A stretch of DNA of 64,000 nucleotides from Brucella pseudogrignonensis (GCF_032190615.1 NZ_JAVLAT010000001.1:1062501-1126500), one strand, 5' to 3'; shown: positions 9,048 through 18,972, numbered from the stretch's first letter. Notes: generated by a model not told the origin, from the sequence alone. Numbers and translations: made by a program.

Positions 9048-11318
9048 CTATAGCGGAATATCGTTGTCTTCTGCAAACTGAAGCAGCAATTCACGCAGCG
9101 AATGCGCACCATTCGGCTTATCGAGCTTCTCATTGAGAAGTGTATTAAGCTTGCTCACATCAAGCGCACCAAGCATGGCCTTGACCGGGCCAATATTGGC
9201 AGCCGACATCGAAATCGAGCGGAAACCAAGACCCAGCAATGCCATAGCCGTCAGCGGACGTCCGGCCATTTCACCACACAATGTCACCGGCTTACCGTGC
9301 CGATTACCAGCATCAACAATGTGACGAAGCGTGCGCAGGAAGGCGGGCGACAACTGATCGAAACGGCTTGAAATCAGCGAATTGCCACGGTCAACCGCCA
9401 TCAAAAACTGGAACAGATCGTTGGAACCGACGGAGACAAAATCCACAATCGCCATCAGTTCATCAAGCTGCCACAAAAGCGCTGGCACTTCGATCATCGC
9501 ACCAAGCTTGAGATTATTCGGCAATATATGGGCAAAGCGCGAAAGGTGACGCACTTCGCGATCAATGATCTCGCGCGCAGCCTTAACCTCGGATACCTCA
9601 GTGACCATCGGCAGCATAATCTTGAGCTCTCGCCCACCAGCAGCTTTCAGAAGTGCGCGCAACTGCGTGCGCAGCAATCCCGGACGATCCAGCGTGAGGC
9701 GAATTGCACGCCAGCCAAGCGCCGGATTTTCTTCCTGCGCAGTTGCCCGGAAATAAGGAAGAACCTTGTCACCACCAATATCAAGTGTGCGGAAAGTCAC
9801 CGGCTTGTTGCCCGCAGCCTCAATCACCGAGCGATAGAGACGCTCCTGCTGCTCAGCACGTGGGAAGGTGGACGCAACCATAAACTGAAGTTCGGTACGG
9901 AACAGACCGATACCACTGGCACCTGATGCTGCAAGCTGTGGCAAATCCACCAGCAGACCCGCATTCATCAGCAGAGAAATGTCAACGCCATCTTTGGTCA
10001 GTGCAGGCTTGTCGCGTGATTCGCGATAAAGGGCCTGACGGCGCGCACGGAAGCGAACTTTTTCGGCATAGGCCGATTCAACATCTGTCTGCGGACGCAG
10101 ATGCACGATGCCTTCATCGCCATCGATAATCGCAGCATCATTGTTTTCAGCCATAGACACAGCGCCCTTGGCCTGACCAACGACAGGAATACCCATCGCA
10201 CGGGCAACAATCACCACATGGCTCGTGGCTGCACCATCTTCCAGCACCACGCCACGCAAACGCTCACGCGGATAATCAAGAAGCTCGGCAGCGCCCATCG
10301 TGCGCGCGACAATAATCGCATCCTTAGCCAATGATTCGGCCATCGTTTTGACATCGCGACCCATCAGCTGACGCAGCAGACGATTGGCCAGATCATCAAA
10401 ATCCGACAAACGCTCCCGCATATAAGGGTCAGTCAGATGCACCATGCGCGCACGCGTATCGCTCTGCACCTTCTCAACAGCCGCTTCTGCTGTCAGACCA
10501 TTGTGAATGGCTTCTTCAAGACGACGCACCCAGCCGCGATCATGCGCAAACATGCGGTAAGCTTCGAGCACTTCACGATGCTCACCTTCAGCAGCAACAT
10601 CACGTCGCGAAAGCATATCATCAATGGAAATGCGCAAAGAACCGAGCGCTGTTTCCAGCCGCGTCAACTCCGCCTGGCTGTCTTCGTTAAACAGGTTCGT
10701 TACGACGATACGCGGCTCGTGCAGGACAACATGGCCAAGGCCAATGCCGTCATTGAGCCCGTTTCCGGTCACACTCATCGGTCGACCAAGATCCAGTTCG
10801 ATACCGGGCCGCGCCAAACGCAAGCCATCGCCCGTCGCGATAATCTCGGCCAGAACCATTGCTGTCGTCTCAAGTGCTTCAACCTCGTCTTCGCGATAGG
10901 CCCGCTTGGTCTGATTCTGAACGACAAGAACGCCCAAAGTGCGGCCAGCACGAAGAACAGGAACACCGAGGAATGAATTGTAAGCTTCTTCGCCGGTTTC
11001 CGGCAAATAAGCAAAGGCTGGATGGCTTTGCGCATCGGTCAGGTTCAGCGGGCGCGCGCTTGCAGCAATCGTTCCCACAAGACCCTGCCCCAGACGCAGC
11101 TGTGCCAGGTGGACAGACTGTGGATTAAGACCCTCAGTCGCGTAAAGCTCAAGCACACCATCAGCACGAAGAATATAAAAAGAGCAAACTTCCGCGACCA
11201 TATTTTGCGCGATTTCACGGACGATCCGGTCAAGGCGTTCCTGTGGCTCCAGTGATTCAGCCATCAATTCGCGCAGCCGCTTCAGCAGCACGCGGGGACC
11301 AGTTGTCAGATCACGCAT
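9048..11318 (-). CDS. ptsP: Phosphoenolpyruvate-protein phosphotransferase PtsP (enzyme I-Ntr)
   Basis: First component of the nitrogen PTS: takes phosphate from PEP and passes it to NPr, then EIIA-Ntr. It has an N-terminal GAF sensor domain (about 20-165), then the enzyme I helical part, the swivelling phosphohistidine domain with the active His at about residue 367 (GAATSHVVIVAR), and a C-terminal PEP-binding TIM barrel with TLDIGGDK and CGEMAGRP. The GAF domain separates PtsP from sugar-PTS enzyme I. Length 756 is close to E. coli PtsP. Upstream lysC is separated by a terminator, so ptsP should have its own promoter in 11319-11472. Confidence 0.96.
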   Translation of the reverse strand: MRDLTTGPRVLLKRLRELMAESLEPQERLDRIVREIAQNMVAEVCSFYILRADGVLELYATEGLNPQSVHLAQLRLGQGLVGTIAASARPLNLTDAQSHPAFAYLPETGEEAYNSFLGVPVLRAGRTLGVLVVQNQTKRAYREDEVEALETTAMVLAEIIATGDGLRLARPGIELDLGRPMSVTGNGLNDGIGLGHVVLHEPRIVVTNLFNEDSQAELTRLETALGSLRISIDDMLSRRDVAAEGEHREVLEAYRMFAHDRGWVRRLEEAIHNGLTAEAAVEKVQSDTRARMVHLTDPYMRERLSDFDDLANRLLRQLMGRDVKTMAESLAKDAIIVARTMGAAELLDYPRERLRGVVLEDGAATSHVVIVARAMGIPVVGQAKGAVSMAENNDAAIIDGDEGIVHLRPQTDVESAYAEKVRFRARRQALYRESRDKPALTKDGVDISLLMNAGLLVDLPQLAASGASGIGLFRTELQFMVASTFPRAEQQERLYRSVIEAAGNKPVTFRTLDIGGDKVLPYFRATAQEENPALGWRAIRLTLDRPGLLRTQLRALLKAAGGRELKIMLPMVTEVSEVKAAREIIDREVRHLSRFAHILPNNLKLGAMIEVPALLWQLDELMAIVDFVSVGSNDLFQFLMAVDRGNSLISSRFDQLSPAFLRTLRHIVDAGNRHGKPVTLCGEMAGRPLTAMALLGLGFRSISMSAANIGPVKAMLGALDVSKLNTLLNEKLDKPNGAHSLRELLLQFAEDNDIPL

Positions 11319-11472
11319 GATCGTGGGGGGCTCCTCATTTGGTACAGGCTCAGCTTTTCCGCAAAGCCAGTTCCCTTTACCCGCCTGCGAAGCGTTACGC
11401 CGAATCCTTTGTGAGCATTTTTGACACGCGCGTCTAGTCTAATCGTCAGAAAATCTGACAACTTATATCATA

Positions 11473-11508
11473 AGAAAATGCCGCGCCCTTATTATAGGGA
11501 GCGGCATT
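11473..11508 (-). terminator. Terminator of lysC
   Basis: AATGCCGC / GCGGCATT arms (11477-11484 and 11501-11508) with an inner CCC/GGG extension; on the minus strand the hairpin is followed by TTTTCTT. It lies between the lysC stop and ptsP start. Confidence 0.8.
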
Positions 11509-11539
11509 GTTTCAAAACGAAGCAGACAAAGAGGGCGAA

Positions 11540-12811
11540 TTACTTATCTAAACCGTAAACGCCATGCAGCGTGCGCACTGCGAGTTCAGCGTAAGGGCCA
11601 TCAATCAGGATCGAAATTTTAATTTCCGACGTGGTGATAGCGCGGATATTAATGCCCTTTTCAGCCAATGCTTTAAAAGCGGTCGCTGCAACGCCCGCAT
11701 GACTACGCATACCGATGCCGATTACAGAGATCTTAGCAAGGCCGGTTTCAGACTGGATGTGATCAGAGCCGATTTCGGCCTTCACTTTATCGAGAACACG
11801 CAGCGCCTTGTCGATATCGCCCGTTGGGATCGTGAAAGTCATATCGGTTTTCGAGCCGTCTTCCGACACGTTCTGCACAATCATATCGACATTGATGTGC
11901 TCTTCAGCCAGTGGGCCGAAAATTGCTGCCGAGATACCTGGCCGGTCGGCCACGCGTCGGAGCGAAATCTGAGCTTCATCCTTCGCATAAGCGATACCAG
12001 TGACGACCTGCTGTTCCACGATTTCATCCTCGTCGCAAATGAGTGTTCCGGGCGGGTTGATCGGATCATCCATGCCCGGTGCATTGGGGTCCGTAAAACT
12101 TGAGCGCACGAAAGTGCGAACTTTATGTACCATGGCGAGTTCAACCGAACGCACCTGCAGAACCTTTGCGCCGAGCGAAGCCATTTCCAGCATTTCTTCA
12201 AACGTAATGCGGGAAAGGCGCTTTGCCTTGGGTTCAATACGTGGATCGGTCGTGTAAACGCCATCAACATCGGTATAGATGTCACAACGGTCAGCCTTCA
12301 CACCAGCAGCAATCGCCACAGCCGAAGTGTCCGAACCACCACGACCGAGCGTTGCAATGCGGTTATCCGGGCCAATACCCTGAAAACCGGCAACAACGGC
12401 GACCTGACCCATTTCCATGCGACGGATGATTTCCGAGCCGTCGATTTCCTGAATACGGGCAGCGCCATGCGCATTGTCTGTCTTGATCGGAATCTGCCAA
12501 CCCTGCCACGAACGCGCGTCAACGCCGATAGATTGCAGCGCAATCGCCAGAAGACCACTCGTTACCTGTTCGCCAGAAGCAACGATCGCGTCATATTCGC
12601 GTGCGTCGTAGAAAGGGGATGTACCACCGGAAACCTTGGGCATGTTCTGCACCCAGTTGACCAGCTCATTCGTCTTGCCCGACATGGCGGAGACGACAAC
12701 AGCAACCTGATTGCCCGCATCGACTTCACGTTTGACGTGGCGCGCCACATTAGAGATGCGTTCCAGATCGGCCACAGAAGTGCCGCCGAATTTCATCACG
12801 ATGCGCGCCAT
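11540..12811 (-). CDS. lysC: Aspartate kinase
   Basis: Phosphorylates aspartate, the entry step to lysine, threonine, methionine and diaminopimelate. The N-terminal kinase domain starts with VMKFGGTSVA (ATP loop) and contains GRGGSDTSAVA and the TDVDGVYTTDP segment; two ACT domains from about residue 265 to the end give feedback control by end products. At 423 residues it is a monofunctional enzyme, not fused to homoserine dehydrogenase. A terminator follows the stop. Divergent from ubiG across about 230 bp that should hold both promoters. Confidence 0.96.
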   Translation of the reverse strand: MARIVMKFGGTSVADLERISNVARHVKREVDAGNQVAVVVSAMSGKTNELVNWVQNMPKVSGGTSPFYDAREYDAIVASGEQVTSGLLAIALQSIGVDARSWQGWQIPIKTDNAHGAARIQEIDGSEIIRRMEMGQVAVVAGFQGIGPDNRIATLGRGGSDTSAVAIAAGVKADRCDIYTDVDGVYTTDPRIEPKAKRLSRITFEEMLEMASLGAKVLQVRSVELAMVHKVRTFVRSSFTDPNAPGMDDPINPPGTLICDEDEIVEQQVVTGIAYAKDEAQISLRRVADRPGISAAIFGPLAEEHINVDMIVQNVSEDGSKTDMTFTIPTGDIDKALRVLDKVKAEIGSDHIQSETGLAKISVIGIGMRSHAGVAATAFKALAEKGINIRAITTSEIKISILIDGPYAELAVRTLHGVYGLDK

Positions 12812-13038
12812 TTAAGGATACGTCCCGTCTTTTGCAAAATTACACTAACGCCTGCCGAAACCTTATTTTCTTGCGACAGACAAACCCGGGGTCACATAGC
12901 TAAAATGTCGCGCTTCCGCAAGGGTGTGATTCCCGTGAAACAATAATCAACGCGTCCAATTCGGGAATTTGATTTGATCCTTGACTTTAACACGCTACCT
13001 TGAGAGCAGGATTGCACGCGCTTCCGCAGGAGAATGAT

Positions 13039-13785
13039 ATGACAGAGACCGCCCGCACCACCATCGATGCTTCTGAAATCGAGCATTTTTCGCGTATTGC
13101 CGCGCAATGGTGGGACCCACAGGGTAAGTTCCGTCCGCTCCATAAATTCAATCCGACGCGCCTGACTTATATCAAGGAAAAGGTCTGCGAGAAGTTCAAC
13201 CGCGACCCGAACAGCCCGCGCCCCTTTGAAGGCCTGCGCTTTCTCGATATCGGTTGCGGCGGTGGTCTGTTGTGCGAACCGATGTCGCGTCTCGGTGCGA
13301 CAGTCATCGGTGCCGATGCTTCTGAGACCAATATCGAAGTCGCAAAAATCCATGCAGCCCAAAGCGGTGTGGACGTCGATTATCGCGCGACCACTGCGGA
13401 AGCTCTTGCTGAAGCGGGCGAGAAATTCGACGTCGTCCTCAACATGGAAGTGGTCGAACACGTTTCCGACGTTGACCTGTTCATGTCGAAGACCAGCGAA
13501 ATGGTGAAACCGGGTGGACTAATGTTCGTCGCCACCATCAATCGCACGCTCAAGGCCTATGGCCTTGCGATCATTGGTGCGGAATATGTGCTGCGCTGGC
13601 TGCCACGCGGCACGCATCAATATGAAAAGCTGGTCCGCCCGGAAGAACTGGAAGCAGCCTTTTCAAAGGCTGGCCTTACCCTGATCGACAAGCTGGGCGT
13701 GACCTATAATCCGCTTGCCGACAGCTGGAGCCGCTCACGCGATACCGATGTAAACTACATGGTTCTCGCTGAACGGCCTGCTTAA
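13039..13785 (+). CDS. ubiG: Ubiquinone biosynthesis O-methyltransferase UbiG
   Basis: Carries out both O-methylations of ubiquinone synthesis with S-adenosylmethionine. The sequence has the UbiG start region [19 protein letters not shown], the SAM loop [19 protein letters not shown] and the post-loop [10 protein letters not shown]. The start at 13039 has AGGAGA 6 bp upstream; an upstream in-frame start at 13000 adds residues without family similarity. Length 248. Its 3' end converges with the EamA gene 11 bp away, with no hairpin seen. Confidence 0.95.
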   Translation: MTETARTTIDASEIEHFSRIAAQWWDPQGKFRPLHKFNPTRLTYIKEKVCEKFNRDPNSPRPFEGLRFLDIGCGGGLLCEPMSRLGATVIGADASETNIEVAKIHAAQSGVDVDYRATTAEALAEAGEKFDVVLNMEVVEHVSDVDLFMSKTSEMVKPGGLMFVATINRTLKAYGLAIIGAEYVLRWLPRGTHQYEKLVRPEELEAAFSKAGLTLIDKLGVTYNPLADSWSRSRDTDVNYMVLAERPA

Positions 13786-13796
13786 TACAGCAACTA

Positions 13797-14678
13797 TTAT
13801 CGTTTCTGAGCTTTTGTCGTCAGCGCCACACCAATGGCGATGACGACTGCACCTATCCATGTAAGCGGCGGATAGTTTTCCCCCAGGAATAGCGTGCCTG
13901 AAATCAGTCCGAGTGCCGCAGCCACATAACCGATCTGGCTCAGATAAACCGGACCACCCACCGCCTGTAGCCGGAAGAAAAGCGCAAACATACCTGCCGC
14001 AGCGATCCCTTGCGCCACAGCAGTCGCGGGCGCCAGAGCGAGCGTTTCAATCGGGAAATTGCCGCTAAACAGCAAAATCCCGACAAACAGCATCAGGGCC
14101 GCCGCCAGATGACTGCCCGCAGCAAGCTCAGTCGGATCAGCATTTTTCGGCCAATCGATTGTGCGATAGACATTTCCCATCGCCAGAAACACAGGAATGA
14201 GAAGCGCCAAGCCGATCCACAGCGGATCGGCTGGCTTGCCCACTTCACCACGGGTCATCGCAACCATGATTGCGCCAATAAAGCCCACAACAATACCAGC
14301 AATACCCAGCGCGTTGGGGCGTCGAAGGCCAAAGCCCATCGAAATCAGAAGCGTGATCACTGGCGATAGCGTGTACATGATTCCTGTGAACCCAGCACCA
14401 AGACGCGGGATCGCAGACAGTATCAGCAGATTGGGCAGCGCATAGGAAATCGCAGCTGTGCAGATGTAATAACGCAGCCTGCCACCCGCAAAGCCAATAC
14501 GCCTTTTTCCCAAAAGCATGACCAGCAACAGGATAATACCGGCACTTGCCGAAAACAGAAATGTCCAGATCGCGGGTGGAACACCTGCCTCAGCCGCAAT
14601 CTTACCAAGCGGTAAAATAAGCCCCAGAAGCGTGCCGGTCGTCAGCAACAAAAGTGGCGCAGAATCCATGAGTTTCAT
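13797..14678 (-). CDS. EamA/DMT-family transporter
   Basis: Drug/metabolite transporter superfamily membrane protein. About ten hydrophobic helices in two five-helix EamA repeats fill all 293 residues; the second repeat ends with ENYPPLTWIGAVVIAIGVAL. Substrate cannot be read from sequence; relatives export amino acids or other metabolites. GGAG lies 9 bp before the ATG. A second, separate DMT gene is at 40604-41461. No operon partner: a 32-bp gap separates it from the DUF1178 gene upstream. Confidence 0.9.
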   Translation of the reverse strand: MKLMDSAPLLLLTTGTLLGLILPLGKIAAEAGVPPAIWTFLFSASAGIILLLVMLLGKRRIGFAGGRLRYYICTAAISYALPNLLILSAIPRLGAGFTGIMYTLSPVITLLISMGFGLRRPNALGIAGIVVGFIGAIMVAMTRGEVGKPADPLWIGLALLIPVFLAMGNVYRTIDWPKNADPTELAAGSHLAAALMLFVGILLFSGNFPIETLALAPATAVAQGIAAAGMFALFFRLQAVGGPVYLSQIGYVAAALGLISGTLFLGENYPPLTWIGAVVIAIGVALTTKAQKR

Positions 14679-14710
14679 GCGCCTGATCTCCTACGCATCA
14701 CAATTATCAA

Positions 14711-15136
14711 CTAATTCTTATCTTCCGGGAAAACCGGCAATGGCATGACTTCAACACCATCTTCAAGCAACGAATGAACATCTTCCTTGGACGCTTCACC
14801 GTAAATCCCGCGCGCTTCCGTTTCACCGAAATGGATTTTACGCGCTTCCTCGGCAAATTGATCGCCAACATAATCAGCGTTCTCGCGGACCTTGCGGCTG
14901 AGCTCGCGCATTTGCTCAAGCACCTGCTTTTGCGCCTGATCCATAGCAATCGCCACCTGCTCTTTCGAACGGCTGGTAGAGACCGCAGGGGCCATCAGTG
15001 ATTTCTGAATATCAGGCGAATTGCAAACAGGACAGGAGACGAGTTTTCGTTCCGACTGCCGGTCAAAATCGGCATTGTCGCGAAACCAGCCTTCAAATTC
15101 ATGGCCGTGATCGCAATGAAGCGAAAAGCGGATCAT
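14711..15136 (-). CDS. DUF1178 family protein
   Basis: Conserved alphaproteobacterial protein of unknown function, 141 residues. The N-terminus FSLHCDHGHEFEGWF and a CPVCNSP pair near residue 36 look like a small zinc ribbon resembling the FmdB-type regulatory domain. The C-terminal half is charged and helical. It begins 3 bp after the nitrilase-like gene stops, so the two are probably cotranscribed. Confidence 0.9.
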   Translation of the reverse strand: MIRFSLHCDHGHEFEGWFRDNADFDRQSERKLVSCPVCNSPDIQKSLMAPAVSTSRSKEQVAIAMDQAQKQVLEQMRELSRKVRENADYVGDQFAEEARKIHFGETEARGIYGEASKEDVHSLLEDGVEVMPLPVFPEDKN

Positions 15137-15139
15137 AGA

Positions 15140-15988
15140 TTATGCGTCCTGTTTCTCTTGGGCGACCTTCACCGAAAACTCGCGCGCATTCTTGAGGTTT
15201 GGCACTTTCGCACGTGCCGCAACGCTCTCCGCAACATCAATGTCAGCAATGATGACACCCGGCTCATCATGGGCGGCTTCTGCCAGAACTTTGCCCCATG
15301 GCGAAACGATCAGTGAATGACCATAAGTCTCCCGACCGTCTTCATGCACACCACCTTGCGCCGCTGAAATCAGGAATGCGCCATTTTCAATGGCACGCGC
15401 ACGCTGCAAAACATGCCAGTGCGCCTCACCTGTCTGACGCGTGAAAGCGGCAGGCCCCGTGATTACATTTGCACCAGCCAAAGCCTGCGCACGGAAGAGC
15501 TGCGGAAAGCGAATATCATAACATACCGCCATGCCAACCTTGGCAAAAGGCAGCTCCGCAATCACCGTTTCCTTGCCAGGCTCATAGGTTGCCGATTCGC
15601 GCCAGCTTTCGCCGTTGTCGAGATCGACATCAAACATATGCACCTTGTCATAAGTCGCGATCTTCTCACCCGATGGCGCGAAAATACCGCCACGATTGGC
15701 AATCTTGCCATCACCCGCTGCAATGGCTGTCGAACCGATATGCAGGAAAATGCCGTGCTTCTTTGCAAGCGCTGATGCGGCTTTAAAGACGAGGTCATCA
15801 TTTTCATCACGCAGGCTTGCAAAAAGCGCTGCACGGTCGCGCATCAGCGCGCCCGTCATCTCAGGGGTTTGCACATATTGAGCACCTTTTGCCACAGCAT
15901 CGGAAACCATTTTTTCCATCGCCTCAACATTGCGGGTCACATCGGTGCCTGAACGCATCTGAACGGCAGCAGCGCGAAAGGTGCTCAT
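15140..15988 (-). CDS. Carbon-nitrogen hydrolase (Nit/omega-amidase type)
   Basis: Nitrilase-superfamily amidase. The Glu-Lys-Cys triad is visible: Glu in TPEMTGAL, Lys in TYDKVHMFDV, Cys in MAVCYDIRFPQL. The pattern and 282-residue length match the Nit1/Nit2 branch, which hydrolyses deaminated glutathione or alpha-ketoglutaramate, so metabolite repair is the likely job. GGGGAG precedes the ATG. Downstream of grxC and just before the DUF1178 gene on the same strand, an order often kept in Rhizobiales; the link to a glutaredoxin gene fits a glutathione-repair role (inference). Confidence 0.92.
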   Translation of the reverse strand: MSTFRAAAVQMRSGTDVTRNVEAMEKMVSDAVAKGAQYVQTPEMTGALMRDRAALFASLRDENDDLVFKAASALAKKHGIFLHIGSTAIAAGDGKIANRGGIFAPSGEKIATYDKVHMFDVDLDNGESWRESATYEPGKETVIAELPFAKVGMAVCYDIRFPQLFRAQALAGANVITGPAAFTRQTGEAHWHVLQRARAIENGAFLISAAQGGVHEDGRETYGHSLIVSPWGKVLAEAAHDEPGVIIADIDVAESVAARAKVPNLKNAREFSVKVAQEKQDA

Positions 15989-16010
15989 AAAAATCTCCCC
16001 TACCCTGATC

Positions 16011-16277
16011 TTAGTTCAGTTCGCCGGTCGCGAGCAGGCCGTCAAGCTTGCCTGCATTGTCGAGTGCGACAAGATCATCGCAACCGCCAACATGCACCGA
16101 GCCGACAAAAATCTGCGGGAAGGTATTACGGCCCGAACGTTCCTGCATTTCTGCACGCAGTTCCGGTGTTGCGCCCGCATTAATTTCGTTAAACTCAACG
16201 CCCTTGTTTTTGAGAAGGCTGACGGCACGGGTGCAATAAGGGCAGCCGGGACGGGTATAGATGGTAATATCGGTCAT
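16011..16277 (-). CDS. grxC: Glutaredoxin 3 (dithiol, CPYC)
   Basis: Glutathione-dependent thiol-disulfide oxidoreductase. The active site CPYC is at residues 12-15 (RPGCPYC), with the TFPQIFVG cis-Pro loop and a GGCDD motif for glutathione binding. Starting at 16277 gives 88 residues, the normal size, with GGAG 7 bp upstream; an ATG 12 bp earlier is in frame but has no good ribosome binding site. Same strand and close spacing with the nitrilase-like gene (22 bp) suggest an operon. Confidence 0.95.
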   Translation of the reverse strand: MTDITIYTRPGCPYCTRAVSLLKNKGVEFNEINAGATPELRAEMQERSGRNTFPQIFVGSVHVGGCDDLVALDNAGKLDGLLATGELN

Positions 16278-16356
16278 GAAAAACTCCATTCGTTGCCATC
16301 TATATAAGTAGCAAAACCACGATCTGGAAGCCCCTTATCGCTTCACAAAGCTGTAT

Positions 16357-17148
16357 TCAGGCATCAGGCAGAACCCGGCTGAATGTGAGCACGTCAACGC
16401 TTTTTGCGCCGCCACGCAGCAGCGCGCGCGTAGCAGCCTTGACCGTTGAACCCGTGGTATAGACATCATCGATCAACAACACCCGCCGCCCACGCACATG
16501 AATTTCATGCTCTTTGGGTACGCGAAACGCACCATCCACATTGCGCTTTCGCTCTTTCAGGCCCAGCCCAATTTGCTGATCAGTCCGCCGAATGCGCTTT
16601 ACCGCCTGTGGAGCAAAAGGTTTGCTGCTTAATCGCGCCAGTGTACGTGCCAATTCCGCAGACTGATTAAATCGACGCGACCAGAACCGCCATTTGTGCA
16701 AAGGCACCGGCAGAATAACGTCGCATTCGTCGAGTAACTCACGCCCCGCACGTTGCATCCAGCGCGCCATCCACGGCGCAAGATCAGTGCGATCATGAAA
16801 CTTGAGTGCGACCGCCATGCGCTGCGCCGCCCCTCGATGCAGCACGGCAGAACGTAGACGCCGGAAAGGCGGTGGATCTGCAATCGCTTCTGCACTCATG
16901 AAATTATCACCAAAATCATGGCTGAACGGAATGCCAAGCACCGGACAACAAGGCTTTTCAATAAAGCGCAGTTGCGACCAGCAGTGCGGGCATAGTGTTC
17001 CCGGCTCTGAAACCTGAATGCGACAACCGACACAGGTCGCCGGAAACAACACCTCGGATGAATAGCGCAAGCCAAAGCGAACGGCGCTCTGCACGCTCGT
17101 TTTTAGCCTCCACAACAAGCTTTGATGAGACCTCTCGTCATCAACCAT
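16357..17148 (-). CDS. comF: ComF family protein (phosphoribosyltransferase-like)
   Basis: ComF homologues are needed for DNA uptake in competent bacteria, but are widespread in bacteria not known to be competent. Residues about 38-60 hold a four-Cys zinc ribbon (CVGC...CPHC), and the C-terminal half is a PRTase fold with the PRPP-loop motif LLIDDVYTTGST. Length 263. It leads the comF - grxC - nitrilase - DUF1178 run on the minus strand and is divergent from the methyltransferase at 17228. Confidence 0.92.
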   Translation of the reverse strand: MVDDERSHQSLLWRLKTSVQSAVRFGLRYSSEVLFPATCVGCRIQVSEPGTLCPHCWSQLRFIEKPCCPVLGIPFSHDFGDNFMSAEAIADPPPFRRLRSAVLHRGAAQRMAVALKFHDRTDLAPWMARWMQRAGRELLDECDVILPVPLHKWRFWSRRFNQSAELARTLARLSSKPFAPQAVKRIRRTDQQIGLGLKERKRNVDGAFRVPKEHEIHVRGRRVLLIDDVYTTGSTVKAATRALLRGGAKSVDVLTFSRVLPDA

Positions 17149-17227
17149 TGCATTCGCCCCCGTTCGAATGCATCTACGCCTGTATCTATATTACCAACGC
17201 ATATCCGAAAGAGAAGACGGAATCGCA

Positions 17228-18127
17228 ATGGCCGCCCCTTCACCTGCCCAATCGTCTGAAAGTGCGATCTTTGATCGCGACCTCCAGCTTACGTTTCGCC
17301 GCCGTGCCTTTAAACGCGCGATCCCGGGAGCAGACTTTATTTTGCAAAGGGCAGCAGAAGATCTTGAAGATCGGTTGGATGCAGTGACACGCCGTTTCCC
17401 GGTTGCAGTTGACCTCGCGGGGCATAATGGTCTTGCGGCGAGTACCATTGCCCGTTCTGGCAAAGCAGATATGATTTTGCGCATCGAACGCGATGCAACT
17501 TTTCTCAATAGCCCCTTCCCGGCAGTCGTTGCCGATGACGAAGCCCTGCCACTCAAGCCGCAAAGCGCTGATCTCATTGTTTCGCTGCTATCACTGCATT
17601 CAACCAACGATACTCCGGGTGCGATGATCCAGATTGCACGCGCATTGAAGCCCGACGGTTTGTTTCTGGCAGCACTCAGCGGCAACGGAACTTTGGGCGA
17701 ATTACGCGAAAGCCTTTTGCAGGCAGAGGTCGAGCTAACAGGCGGCGCTTCGCCGCGTATCTTTCCATTTGCCGACGTGCGTGACGTCGGCGGGCTGTTG
17801 CAACGCGCTGGTTTTGCGCTTCCGGTCACAGACGTGGAAAATGTCACTGTGCGTTATGACAGCATTTTCAACCTGATAGCTGATCTGCGCGCCATGGGAA
17901 TGCAAAATGTGCTGCGCGATCGTTCCCGCAAACCAGTTTCAAAGAAACTATTTCTCCGTGCAGCCGAAATCTATGCAGAGCGCTTCAGCGATCCGGATGG
18001 ACGCATTCGCGCAAGTTTCTCGACTATCTGGCTGTCTGGCTGGGTACCGCACGAATCACAGCAAAAGCCATTGAAGCCCGGCTCTGCCAAAACTTCACTG
18101 GCTGATGCGCTTAAAAAAGCAGAATAA
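17228..18127 (+). CDS. SAM-dependent methyltransferase, BioC/NDUFAF5-like
   Basis: Class I methyltransferase of 299 residues. The SAM site is degenerate (AVDLAGHNGLAAST) and motif LIVSLLSLHSTNDTPG follows, the pattern of NDUFAF5 relatives, which act on respiratory complex I as hydroxylase or methyltransferase; the biotin enzyme BioC is the other relative. The start at 17228 gives the expected N-terminus (FDRDLQLTFRRRA); an ATG at 17168 would add 20 unlikely residues. Function in complex I maturation is by family, not shown here. Its end is 5 bp from the convergent hypothetical gene. Confidence 0.85.
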   Translation: MAAPSPAQSSESAIFDRDLQLTFRRRAFKRAIPGADFILQRAAEDLEDRLDAVTRRFPVAVDLAGHNGLAASTIARSGKADMILRIERDATFLNSPFPAVVADDEALPLKPQSADLIVSLLSLHSTNDTPGAMIQIARALKPDGLFLAALSGNGTLGELRESLLQAEVELTGGASPRIFPFADVRDVGGLLQRAGFALPVTDVENVTVRYDSIFNLIADLRAMGMQNVLRDRSRKPVSKKLFLRAAEIYAERFSDPDGRIRASFSTIWLSGWVPHESQQKPLKPGSAKTSLADALKKAE

Positions 18128-18132
18128 GCCGT

Positions 18133-18441
18133 TTAGCAGTCGCCCCTTTGAGTGCCGTCTACTTCGATCACACAGATTGGTCGTACGGGTGCCTTGCGCT
18201 CCGCATGAACATCCCGCTTGATTGATCCGGTCATCGTGCGATCAATGCCAGCTGGCAGAACCGATTGTGCCGCAAGCTTATTCGCCTGATCATTTAAAAC
18301 CGGCACAATAATCAGTGCAAGCGCGACTGCGGCAGAGCCAAAAAGCAGCACGACGCGCAGGATGCCGCGACCCGCTTTCGAGAGAGGGCCCGGGGTGTAT
18401 TCATTATGATCTGCGCTGAAATAATTATTATCAAAACTCAT
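18133..18441 (-). CDS. Small single-pass membrane protein, unknown function
   Basis: 102 residues with a polar N-terminus (SFDNNYFSADHNEYTPG), one strong transmembrane helix at about 28-48 (VVLLFGSAAVALALIIVPVL), and a periplasm-type tail with a Cys pair (PICVIEVDG... and C-terminal Cys) that might form a disulfide. No family recognised. The C-terminal domain follows a TMTGSIKR stretch. Isolated gene with its own upstream region (18442-18555). Confidence 0.75.
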   Translation of the reverse strand: MSFDNNYFSADHNEYTPGPLSKAGRGILRVVLLFGSAAVALALIIVPVLNDQANKLAAQSVLPAGIDRTMTGSIKRDVHAERKAPVRPICVIEVDGTQRGDC

Positions 18442-18555
18442 GAGGCTAACTCCGGAACACTTATCCCTGAGAATGCCGCAGTGGAGTGAATCATCGATTA
18501 ACGCGGAAGGTTAACGGTCAAGGATTTGGGAACTATTTCGTAGCTTTCCACAGGC

Positions 18556-18972
18556 TCACAACAGATCGATCAAAAATGGGATCAGCGGCTCGTCTGCTGG
18601 CGGCATCGGATAATCCCGCATATCCTTCGGACGCACCCATTTCAGTGCCTGACCTTCCAGCCCCTGCGCCACACCTTCAAAGCGACGGCAGACATAAAGC
18701 GGCATTAACAAATGGAAGTCATCATAGGTGTGGCTGGCAAAAGTCAGCGGCGCGAGACAGGCCACTTTCGTCGTAATACCAACCTCTTCCTGAAGCTCAC
18801 GGATCAGGGTTTCTTCCGGCGTTTCACCAGCCTCAACCTTACCTCCGGGAAACTCCCAGAGACCAGCAAGCGACTTACCTTCTGGGCGCTGTGCCAACAG
18901 CACACGCCCGTCAGCATCGACCAGCGCACAGGCCGCAACCAAAACAATACGGCGCGATTTCACGTCAGTCAT
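18556..18972 (-). CDS. mutT: 8-oxo-dGTP diphosphatase MutT (Nudix hydrolase)
   Basis: Removes oxidised dGTP from the nucleotide pool to prevent A:T to C:G mutation. The Nudix box is complete: GGKVEAGETPEETLI followed by RELQEEVGI, about residues 42-66, with the WEFPGGK lead-in typical of MutT. Length 138 is normal. Its ATG overlaps the stop of the upstream GNAT gene by 4 bp, so it is last in an argJ - GNAT - mutT operon. Confidence 0.94.
   Translation of the reverse strand: MTDVKSRRIVLVAACALVDADGRVLLAQRPEGKSLAGLWEFPGGKVEAGETPEETLIRELQEEVGITTKVACLAPLTFASHTYDDFHLLMPLYVCRRFEGVAQGLEGQALKWVRPKDMRDYPMPPADEPLIPFLIDLL

Noticed and set aside
13000..13038. The longer ubiG start
   Set aside because: The internal ATG at 13039 has AGGAGA at proper spacing and family N-terminal sequence.
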